DNA of 5,271 nt from the NCBI GenBank assembly GCA_017538845.1, contig JAFYIC010000158.1, positions 1 to 5,271 on the forward strand, in the 5' to 3' direction. The notes below the pieces were generated by a model. That model saw only the letters and a program-made list of their open reading frames with translations. It made no database searches and had not been told where the DNA came from. The translations under genes were made by a program, and so were the position numbers. Positions 1 through 5,271 of this stretch are shown piece after piece. Source of the stretch: Bacillota bacterium. Lineage in GTDB: Bacteria; Bacillota; Clostridia; Peptostreptococcales; Anaerovoracaceae. How positions within the stretch are numbered: the first letter of the stretch is position 1; the number at the start of each line of letters is the position of its first letter.

Positions 1-1
1 C

Positions 2-733
2 AAGGACAATATCGACAAGTACGTGCGCAGAAAGGGGCAGGATCCCCAGCAGGTACTGAAGAGCACTGTTATAAACCGTGCCATGAAGGAACTTAACATC
101 AATTCCACCGATGAGCTTTATACCCAGCTCAGTTACGGCGGAGCGTTCCAGAGCAAGGTGGCCAATCTGCTGTTCAAATACTATCAGGAAGAGCAGAAGG
201 AGAAAGAGGCCAAACAGAAAAACGACATAGAGAACCTGAAACCGGAGGAAAGCAAGCAGAAAAAGACTCTGCGGCAGCAGCACGACGACGTGGGCATATC
301 GGTAAAAGGCGCCGATAACCTGATGATCAGAGTGGCCAAATGCTGCAACCCTGTACCGGGAGACGATATCATCGGATTCATCACCAAGGGACGGGGAATA
401 ACCGTCCACAGGACAGACTGCGTCAACATGACGTCACTGCCCGAGTCGGAGAAGGTCAGATTCATAGACGTGGAATGGAACATGGATGAACTGGACAAGA
501 CTTACGACGCGGACGTGACAGTGATCGCCAAGGATCAGAAAGGTCTGTTTTCCGAGATATCAAAAGCATGCGACGATCTGGACGCGCATATCACGGGCGT
601 GAACGCTAAGACCGCCAAAGATGAGACGGTGCAGATAACCCTGACACTTTCCATCGCCAATACAGCTCAGATGCAGAAGATACTCAGGACATTCAGGAAT
701 GTAAGCGGCATACTGGAAGTCTACAGAGGATAG
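2..733 (+). CDS. relA: RelA/SpoT-family bifunctional (p)ppGpp synthetase/hydrolase, C-terminal third (5' end outside window)
   Basis: The protein controls the alarmone (p)ppGpp in the cytoplasm and on the ribosome. Only the regulatory C-terminal 243 codons are here; the hydrolase, synthetase and TGS domains would lie upstream of the window. Counting from the first complete codon, residues about 1-65 are the end of the helical domain, and about 66-100 are a highly charged Lys/Glu/Gln linker. Residues about 100-145 are the conserved Cys/His (zinc-finger-like) domain, with VKGADNLMIR, the pair Cys114-Cys115 in KCCNPVPGD, GFITKGRG, and His136/Cys140 in HRTDC. An ACT domain follows at about 165-243 (Y-DADVTVIAKDQKGLFSEI, ending in GILEVYRG). 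The stop is TAG. A GTG at position 23 is in frame but is not the start, because homology continues upstream of it. In Firmicutes this family is usually bifunctional; that cannot be verified here because both catalytic domains are missing. The C-terminal half is known to contact tRNA and ribosome and to regulate the N-terminal half. Confidence 0.95.
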   Translation, partial: KDNIDKYVRRKGQDPQQVLKSTVINRAMKELNINSTDELYTQLSYGGAFQSKVANLLFKYYQEEQKEKEAKQKNDIENLKPEESKQKKTLRQQHDDVGISVKGADNLMIRVAKCCNPVPGDDIIGFITKGRGITVHRTDCVNMTSLPESEKVRFIDVEWNMDELDKTYDADVTVIAKDQKGLFSEISKACDDLDAHITGVNAKTAKDETVQITLTLSIANTAQMQKILRTFRNVSGILEVYRG

Positions 734-737
734 GAGG
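732..737 (+). promoter_or_regulatory. Shine-Dalgarno site for the MBL-fold hydrolase, overlapping the rel stop codon
   Basis: AGGAGG lies five bases before the ATG at 743 and shares two bases with the TAG stop of rel (731-733). It is a full-consensus site and it fixes the start of the next gene. The overlap suggests that ribosomes finishing rel can feed directly into the hydrolase gene (inference). Confidence 0.85.
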
Positions 738-742
738 TAATC

Positions 743-1363
743 ATGAATATAAACTGCGCTCAGACAGGGCCGGGAGGCGCAAATACATATATCGTTTCAG
801 ACGAGAACACCGGGAAGGGATTCATAGTGGATCCCGGCGGTTACGTTGGATTGATAAAGAATTTTCTCGATGAGAATCATATAGATATTCAGTATATAAT
901 CCTCACTCACGGCCATGGAGACCATATCGGCGGGGTGGCGGGATTCAAAAATGATTTTCCGGCTGCAAAAGTCGTTGCATGTATCCATGAAAAAGAACTG
1001 CTTCTGGATCCTGAATGGAACATGAGCAGCATGATGTTCGCAAAACCCGTAACCGTGGAAGCGGACATGTACGTTGACGACGGCGACGAGCTGAAAGTCG
1101 GGGACATGGAACTGAAGTTTTTCCATACTCCGGGACATTCGCCGGGAGGCATGTGCATTCTGGTGGACAACGTCCTCTTCAGCGGCGACACTCTTTTCAG
1201 GATGTCCATAGGCAGGACAGACTTCAAAGGGGCGTCATTTAACGACCTTGCCAAATCCGTGCATGAAAAGATATTCGTTCTGCCTGACGAGACACAGGTA
1301 CTGCCGGGGCATATGGGCGCAACGACAGTAGGCGACGAGAAAAAATACAACCCGTTCCTGTAG
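743..1363 (+). CDS. Metallo-beta-lactamase-fold hydrolase, glyoxalase II-like (YqgX/GloB-type), 206 aa
   Basis: This is a soluble dinuclear-metal hydrolase of the metallo-beta-lactamase superfamily, in the branch often labelled hydroxyacylglutathione hydrolase-like. The metal-binding set is complete: THGHGDHIGG with His56, His58, Asp60 and His61; His132 in TPGHSPGG; Asp149 in FSGDTLF; and His190 in LPGHMG. The N-terminal part (GPGGANTYIV, then IVDPGG at 28-33) is typical of the family. The protein ends in NPFL at 206 residues, so it lacks the C-terminal substrate-binding domain of true glyoxalase II (about 250-260 residues), and the natural substrate is unknown. There is no signal peptide or membrane segment. 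The ATG is set by a consensus ribosome site five bases upstream. It lies nine bases after rel and 21 bases before hemZ, as one member of a tight operon. The fold and metal site are certain; a glutathione substrate is unlikely in a clostridial anaerobe (inference). Confidence 0.93.
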   Translation: MNINCAQTGPGGANTYIVSDENTGKGFIVDPGGYVGLIKNFLDENHIDIQYIILTHGHGDHIGGVAGFKNDFPAAKVVACIHEKELLLDPEWNMSSMMFAKPVTVEADMYVDDGDELKVGDMELKFFHTPGHSPGGMCILVDNVLFSGDTLFRMSIGRTDFKGASFNDLAKSVHEKIFVLPDETQVLPGHMGATTVGDEKKYNPFL

Positions 1364-1370
1364 CGGCAAA

Positions 1371-1375
1371 AGGAG
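1371..1375 (+). promoter_or_regulatory. Shine-Dalgarno site supporting the TTG start of hemZ
   Basis: AGGAG stands nine bases before the TTG at 1385. No ATG or GTG in the hemZ frame is better placed: the nearby ATG at 1389 is in another frame and meets a TGA after four codons. The site therefore decides the unusual start. Confidence 0.75.
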
Positions 1376-1384
1376 AAACAGCCT

Positions 1385-2812
1385 TTGTATGATTTTCTGC
1401 TGAAAGATGTGAAAAAAGCTCACGAATACGAGGAACTCGTAAAAGCATTTTTAAGGCCGGACGAATTCAGACTATATTCCGATGATCTCGAAAACGTGAG
1501 GATACCTGAAGGCGAAAGACCGACGGATGACGAGTTCGACCACATATTTTCGGCAAACGAAGACAAGAACGCCCTGAAAAGAGAGATATACGGGGAATTG
1601 AGCAGACTGACGGGAAAAACCCTTCCCTGGGGGATAATCACAGGCATCAGGCCGGTGAAACTGACAGGGGAGATCGTAAGGTCCTTTGACGGTGAGACTG
1701 ACAGGGCCCGTGAGGTGCTCATCAACGATTATTACGTAGAAAAAGAAAGGGCTGACAAAGCTCTTGAGATATACGGATACCAGCAGAAGACTGCAGGAAG
1801 TCCCGAAGAAGGCGCCGCAGGCGTATACATAGGGATCCCGTTCTGTCCCACGAGATGTCTCTACTGTTCATTCACTTCCAACCAGAAGGACATGGATGAG
1901 ATAGACAGATATCTGGAGTGCCTGTACAGAGAGATAGACTGGACAGCGGACAGGATGGAAAAAGCCGGAATGTGGGCCGAATCCATATACATCGGAGGCG
2001 GGACCCCGACCACTCTGGACGAAGAAAGACTCGGAACGCTTCTTGACCTTGTGAACAGCAGGATCAGGTCCGGGAGAACCAGGGAGATAACACTGGAGGC
2101 GGGAAGGGCCGACACCATAACTGCGGACAAGCTGGCCATAGCAAAGACTGCCGGAGTGGACAGGATAAGCATCAACCCCCAGACCATGAAGGCATCCACA
2201 CTGGAGCTGATAGGAAGGGAGACTTCCATTGACCAGATAGAGAAGGCTTTCGGACTGGCTACGGAATCGGGCATACCAACTGTGAACGCTGACCTTATAG
2301 CGGGCCTTCCGGAGGAGACGGCTGATGACTTCAGAAGGACGATGCAGATCATCACAGGCTACAGACCGGAGAATATAACGGTCCATAACCTGGCCATAAA
2401 AAGGTCATCAAGGCTTGCGGGGATAGACAGGGACTATCATTACAAGGCTGCGGAGACGGTGGCTGAGATGCTTGATGCAGCAGAAGAGTCCATGAAAGAA
2501 AACGGCTACAGGGCGTATTACCTTTACCGCCAGAAGCAGATGGCCGGGGCAGGAGAGAACACGGGATACTGCCTGCCGGGACACGAAGGGATATACAACA
2601 TCAGGATAATGGAGGAAGCCCAGAGCATAATAGCCATGGGCGCAGGCGGGATCTCAAAGGCATATTTCCCGTCGGAAAACAGACACGAAAGGATAGCAAA
2701 CGTATCCAATTACGAGGTATATATAGAAAAGATCGATGAGATGCTCAGAAGGAAAGAAGAAGGACTGTTTGAGCCGCTCATGAGATACCAGGAGGGAAGA
2801 GATGCTTACTAA
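1385..2812 (+). CDS. hemZ: HemZ-type radical SAM protein (coproporphyrinogen III dehydrogenase family), 475 aa, TTG start
   Basis: This is a cytoplasmic radical SAM enzyme, related to oxygen-independent coproporphyrinogen III oxidase and named HemZ in Firmicutes. A 4Fe-4S cluster would be held by Cys154, Cys158 and Cys161 in FCPTRCLYC (CX3CX2C). Other radical SAM elements are GGGTPT at 204-209, EAGR at 238-241, and the strand ADLIAGLPEET. Family-specific features outside the barrel are the N-terminal LTGKTLPWGIITGIRPVKL, and in the C-terminal part YYLYRQKQM (378-386), then ENTGY, GIYNI and GAGGISKAYF. These separate HemZ from HemN and HemW. The length is slightly below the roughly 490-500 usual for the family. 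The start is TTG with AGGAG nine bases upstream; the residues just after it already look like the family's N-terminal strand and helix, so little is missing. The gene overlaps hisS by 11 bases. Its role in haem synthesis is assumed from the family name; many Clostridia that carry hemZ lack a full haem pathway, so the true substrate may differ. Confidence 0.92.
   Translation: MYDFLLKDVKKAHEYEELVKAFLRPDEFRLYSDDLENVRIPEGERPTDDEFDHIFSANEDKNALKREIYGELSRLTGKTLPWGIITGIRPVKLTGEIVRSFDGETDRAREVLINDYYVEKERADKALEIYGYQQKTAGSPEEGAAGVYIGIPFCPTRCLYCSFTSNQKDMDEIDRYLECLYREIDWTADRMEKAGMWAESIYIGGGTPTTLDEERLGTLLDLVNSRIRSGRTREITLEAGRADTITADKLAIAKTAGVDRISINPQTMKASTLELIGRETSIDQIEKAFGLATESGIPTVNADLIAGLPEETADDFRRTMQIITGYRPENITVHNLAIKRSSRLAGIDRDYHYKAAETVAEMLDAAEESMKENGYRAYYLYRQKQMAGAGENTGYCLPGHEGIYNIRIMEEAQSIIAMGAGGISKAYFPSENRHERIANVSNYEVYIEKIDEMLRRKEEGLFEPLMRYQEGRDAY
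2790..2795 (+). promoter_or_regulatory. Shine-Dalgarno site for hisS inside the end of hemZ
   Basis: AGGAGG lies within the last codons of hemZ, six bases before the hisS ATG at 2802. With the 11-base overlap of the two genes this is a classic arrangement for coupled translation: ribosomes ending hemZ at 2812 are already over the hisS start. Confidence 0.85.
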
Positions 2813-4052
2813 AGCGCCAAAAGGAACAAAAGACGTACTGGCGGATGAAGTTTACAAGTGGCACTACGTGGAGGAGAAGTTCGCGCAGATCTGCAAAAAG
2901 TACGGGTTCAAAGAGGTAAGGACGCCGGTGTTCGAACATACGGAACTCTTTTCGAGAGGCGTAGGCGACACCACTGATATCGTTCAGAAGGAGATGTACA
3001 CCTTCGAGGACAACGGAAAGAGAAGCATAACCTTGAGACCGGAAGGCACATCGCCTATAGTCAGAGCCTTCGTTGAACACAAGCAGTACGCGGAAGTCCA
3101 GCCGACGAAATACTACTACGATATAGACTGCTTCAGATATGAGAAGCCCCAGTCGGGAAGACTGAGAGCTTTCCACCAGTTCGGTATAGAGATATTCGGA
3201 ACGGACAATATGCTGGCAGACGCTGAGGTCATAGCACTTGCCGATGAATTTATCAGAGGACTCGGTATCACCGACGTTGAGCTGCACATAAACAGCATCG
3301 GATGTCCGAAGTGCCGTAAGGATCACAGAGAGGCGCTGAGAAAGTTCCTGGAGCCCAAATACGATCAGCTCTGCGACACGTGTAAGGACAGATACGAAAG
3401 AAACCCAATGCGTATCCTGGACTGCAAGTCTCCAATATGCCAGGAGCTGGTAAAGGGAGCGCCTGTGATGATGGACTACCTCTGTGAGGACTGCAAGGCC
3501 GCCTTTGAGGATCTGAAGAAGAACCTTACCGCATCCGGCATTGCTTTCACAGTGGACCCGGGTATCGTAAGAGGCCTTGATTATTACACTAAGACGGCTT
3601 TCGAATTCGTCGCAGGAGGTCTGGGAGCCCAGAGCACCGTATGCGGAGGAGGAAGATACGACAACCTGATAGAAGAACTGGGCGGACCTGATATGCCGGG
3701 AGTAGGTTTCGGACTGGGAATAGAAAGACTGCTGCTCACCCTAGAAGCGGCGGGTGTGGAAATACCGGAGCCGGAGAAACCGGATGCCCTCATAGCAGTA
3801 ATGGGGGATGAGGCCAAGTATGAAGGACTGAAACTTTTAAAGAGCCTCCGCGACAAGGGATTCCTCGTTGAGATGGACCCGGCCGGCAGGAAATTCAAAG
3901 GCCAGTTCAAGTACGCGGATCACACGGGAGCAAAGAAGGTCATCATCCTGGGCGATGATGAGATCGCTTCAGGCAAAGCGTCAGTAAAAGACATGACAAC
4001 GGGCGAGCAGATAAGCGTGCCTATAGACGAACTTGAGAATGAACTGAGATAA
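2802..4052 (+). CDS. hisS: Histidyl-tRNA synthetase (HisRS), 416 aa, complete
   Basis: HisRS attaches histidine to tRNA-His using ATP. It is a class II synthetase, normally a cytoplasmic homodimer. Class II motif 1 is around residues 34-50 (Pro42 in VRTPVFEHTELF). LRPEGT (78-83) supplies Glu81 and Thr83 for the amino acid. Motif 2 is RYEKPQSGRLRAFHQFG (112-128), with catalytic Arg112. The histidine-binding signature is RGLDYYT (257-263), where Arg257 matches the E. coli catalytic Arg259. Motif 3 is GVGFGLGIERLLL, with Arg309. The anticodon-binding domain fills about 328-416 (PDALIAVMGDEA to the end). Lys115 and Gln117 match E. coli Arg116 and Gln118, which read the G-1:C73 pair of tRNA-His, so normal tRNA-His identity is likely. 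The insertion domain contains four cysteine pairs (168/171, 191/194, 208/213, 228/231). The length is normal for bacteria. The ATG has a consensus ribosome site and overlaps hemZ by 11 bases; aspS follows after 24 bases. Confidence 0.97.
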   Translation: MLTKAPKGTKDVLADEVYKWHYVEEKFAQICKKYGFKEVRTPVFEHTELFSRGVGDTTDIVQKEMYTFEDNGKRSITLRPEGTSPIVRAFVEHKQYAEVQPTKYYYDIDCFRYEKPQSGRLRAFHQFGIEIFGTDNMLADAEVIALADEFIRGLGITDVELHINSIGCPKCRKDHREALRKFLEPKYDQLCDTCKDRYERNPMRILDCKSPICQELVKGAPVMMDYLCEDCKAAFEDLKKNLTASGIAFTVDPGIVRGLDYYTKTAFEFVAGGLGAQSTVCGGGRYDNLIEELGGPDMPGVGFGLGIERLLLTLEAAGVEIPEPEKPDALIAVMGDEAKYEGLKLLKSLRDKGFLVEMDPAGRKFKGQFKYADHTGAKKVIILGDDEIASGKASVKDMTTGEQISVPIDELENELR

Positions 4053-4062
4053 CAGAAAGCAA

Positions 4063-4074
4063 AAGGTTGAAGGA
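4063..4074 (+). promoter_or_regulatory. Weak or split ribosome binding site for aspS
   Basis: The 24-base gap between hisS and aspS offers two partial sites. AAGG at 4063-4066 is ten bases before the ATG at 4077, and AAGGA at 4070-4074 is only two bases before it. Neither is ideal. The start itself is supported by the protein: the conserved AspRS N-terminus RTHxCGEL begins at residue 7, so a start at the later ATG (4104, residue 10) would cut into it. Confidence 0.55.
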
Positions 4075-4076
4075 AC

Positions 4077-5271
4077 ATGAGTGAACTGAAGAAACGCACC
4101 CATATGTGCGGAGAACTGAGAACTGAAAATATCGGAGAAAAAGCCGTGCTCAACGGCTGGATCGCCAAGAGCAGGAATCTGGGCGGCCTCATATTCTGCG
4201 ACGTCAGAGACAAGACAGGCATAACCCAGGCAGTCTTCGATGACAAGGTGCCGGCGGAGCTCTTTGAAAAAGCCGACACACTGAGAAGCGAATATGTGGT
4301 AGGCATCAGCGGTACTGTCAGAGAGAGGGAATCCAAGAACCCCGACATACCTACGGGAGATATCGAGGTATACGCGGACGATCTGGTGATATATGCCACC
4401 GCGGACACGCCGCCTATATACATCAAGGACGATGACAACGTGGACGATAATCTCCGCCTCAAATACAGATATCTGGATCTGAGAAAGAACGAGATGCAGA
4501 AGAACCTGACCTTCAGGCACAGGATCGCCAAGACGGCCAGAGACTATTTTGACGAACAGGGATTCACTGAAGTTGAGACGCCGATGCTCATCAGATCGAC
4601 TCCTGAAGGCGCAAGGGACTATCTGGTGCCCAGTCGTATAGACCAGGGGGCCTTTTACGCGCTGCCTCAGTCGCCTCAGATGTTCAAACAGCTTCTGATG
4701 GTTGGCGGCACCGACAGATACATGCAGATCGTAAAGTGCTTCAGGGACGAAGACTTAAGAGCGGACCGTCAGCCTGAATTCACCCAGATAGACCTGGAGA
4801 TGTCCTTCGTTGACGTGGACGATGTAATAGCCGTCCAGGAAGGCTTCATGAAGCGCCTCTTCAGCGACATCATGGGCATAGAGATCACCACGCCTTTCCC
4901 ACGTCTCACATACAAGGAGGCCATGGAAAGATACGGCAGCGACAAGCCGGACACCAGATTCGGTTTTGAGCTGAAAGACATAAAGGACAAAGCGGCAGGA
5001 AACGGCTTCAGAGTATTCGATGACGCTGCGGCATCCGGCGGAGACATCCGTGGCATCTGCATCACAGGCGGAGCCGAAATGTATACGAGGAAGAAGATAG
5101 ACAAGCTCATCGAGAAGTCAAAGAGCTACGGAGCCAAAGGCCTCGTCTGGATAAAGACGGGAAGCGAGATAACTTCATCGGTGAACAAGTTCTTCTCACC
5201 GGAACAGCTGGCGGATATCGCCTCCGTATTCGATGCAGAGGATAACGACCTCATCCTCATAGCGGCGGACA
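4077..5271 (+). CDS. aspS: Aspartyl-tRNA synthetase (AspRS), N-terminal two thirds (3' end outside window)
   Basis: AspRS attaches aspartate to tRNA-Asp with ATP; it is a class IIb synthetase of the long bacterial type with an inserted GAD domain. The frame is open from the ATG at 4077 to the window edge: 398 complete codons plus one base, against about 590-600 codons for the family. Residues 1 to about 110 are the OB-fold anticodon-binding domain, beginning with RTHMCGELR and containing GW-x6-LGGLIF and DVRDKTG. The catalytic domain follows, with YRYLDLR, EGARDYLVPSR (177-187), QSPQMFKQLLM (from Gln198), and motif 2 FRDEDLRADRQPEFTQ (222-237) with catalytic Arg223. ERYGSDKPDTRFGFEL leads into the GAD insertion, about residue 300 to the end (GLVWIK is visible). 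Motif 3 lies beyond the window. Leu35 and Lys87 fall at positions that separate tRNA-Asp-specific from relaxed AspRS enzymes and point to the specific type. No frameshift or internal stop is seen. It follows hisS by 24 bases, the usual Firmicutes hisS-aspS pair. Confidence 0.96.
   Translation, partial: MSELKKRTHMCGELRTENIGEKAVLNGWIAKSRNLGGLIFCDVRDKTGITQAVFDDKVPAELFEKADTLRSEYVVGISGTVRERESKNPDIPTGDIEVYADDLVIYATADTPPIYIKDDDNVDDNLRLKYRYLDLRKNEMQKNLTFRHRIAKTARDYFDEQGFTEVETPMLIRSTPEGARDYLVPSRIDQGAFYALPQSPQMFKQLLMVGGTDRYMQIVKCFRDEDLRADRQPEFTQIDLEMSFVDVDDVIAVQEGFMKRLFSDIMGIEITTPFPRLTYKEAMERYGSDKPDTRFGFELKDIKDKAAGNGFRVFDDAAASGGDIRGICITGGAEMYTRKKIDKLIEKSKSYGAKGLVWIKTGSEITSSVNKFFSPEQLADIASVFDAEDNDLILIAAD

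Noticed and set aside
23..25. GTG as a possible start of the rel fragment
   Set aside because: The frame is open to the window edge, and the residues before it (KDNIDKYV) continue the Rel helical domain; the gene simply starts upstream of the window.
731..733. TAG as a sense codon (pyrrolysine) or deliberate read-through
   Set aside because: Both TAG-terminated proteins end at their normal family C-terminus and each is followed at once by a new gene with its own ribosome site. Kept only as a low-interest observation about frame continuity.
1364..1384. A terminator or small RNA between the MBL hydrolase and hemZ
   Set aside because: The gap is 21 bases, has no inverted repeat or T-run, and is mostly ribosome binding site.
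1868..2386. Overlapping minus-strand open frames of 164 and 172 codons opposite hemZ
   Set aside because: Both are shadows of the hemZ coding frame, with low-complexity products and no family resemblance.
2778..3326. A 182-codon minus-strand open frame opposite the start of hisS
   Set aside because: It is antisense to the conserved HisRS catalytic region and shows no motif or start signal of its own.
3920..4531. A 203-codon open frame on the minus strand across the hisS/aspS junction
   Set aside because: It is antisense to two unmistakable synthetase genes, its product is Ser/Leu-rich with no recognisable motif, and it has no convincing ribosome site. Long antisense frames are expected from the codon bias here.
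1..5271. Mobile elements, CRISPR arrays, tRNA genes, phage or defence genes, long repeats
   Set aside because: The window is almost entirely filled by five housekeeping genes of uniform codon use; no repeat arrays, transposase, attachment-like duplications or tRNA folds were seen by eye.

Overview
The window is a compact, one-directional run of five housekeeping genes on the + strand: the end of a (p)ppGpp synthetase/hydrolase gene (relA/spoT type), a metallo-beta-lactamase-fold hydrolase, a HemZ-type radical SAM protein, histidyl-tRNA synthetase (hisS), and the first two thirds of aspartyl-tRNA synthetase (aspS). The gene content and order (rel, MBL hydrolase, hemZ, hisS, aspS) match, from memory, a neighbourhood common in Clostridia. 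The strong AGGAGG-type ribosome binding sites also fit a Gram-positive anaerobe. Base composition looks close to half GC, with heavy use of AGA/AGG for arginine and ATA for isoleucine. That suggests a moderate-GC clostridial lineage rather than a classical AT-rich Clostridium. No finer placement is possible from the sequence alone.

Layout: positions 2-733 hold the last 243 codons of rel (part of the helical domain, the Cys/His zinc-finger-like domain and the ACT domain). Nine bases later the MBL-fold gene runs 743-1363. After 21 bases hemZ starts at a TTG codon and runs 1385-2812. hisS (2802-4052) overlaps the end of hemZ by 11 bases. After 24 bases aspS starts at 4077 and leaves the window at 5271. 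No gap exceeds 24 bases, so there is no room for an internal T-box, a terminator or a separate RNA gene. The five genes are most simply read as one transcript started upstream of the window.

How they fit together: HisRS and AspRS charge tRNA-His and tRNA-Asp. Rel senses uncharged tRNA on stalled ribosomes and sets the (p)ppGpp level, so three of the five genes concern tRNA charging and the response to its failure. The MBL hydrolase and HemZ are conserved neighbours whose exact roles are unsettled.

I looked for an undescribed system and did not find one. The points worth a second look are modest: the rel, MBL and hemZ genes lie in one continuous reading frame broken only by two TAG stops; dtd appears to be absent from its usual place; hemZ has a TTG start; HisRS carries four cysteine pairs; and AspRS has residues that suggest it is tRNA-Asp-discriminating.
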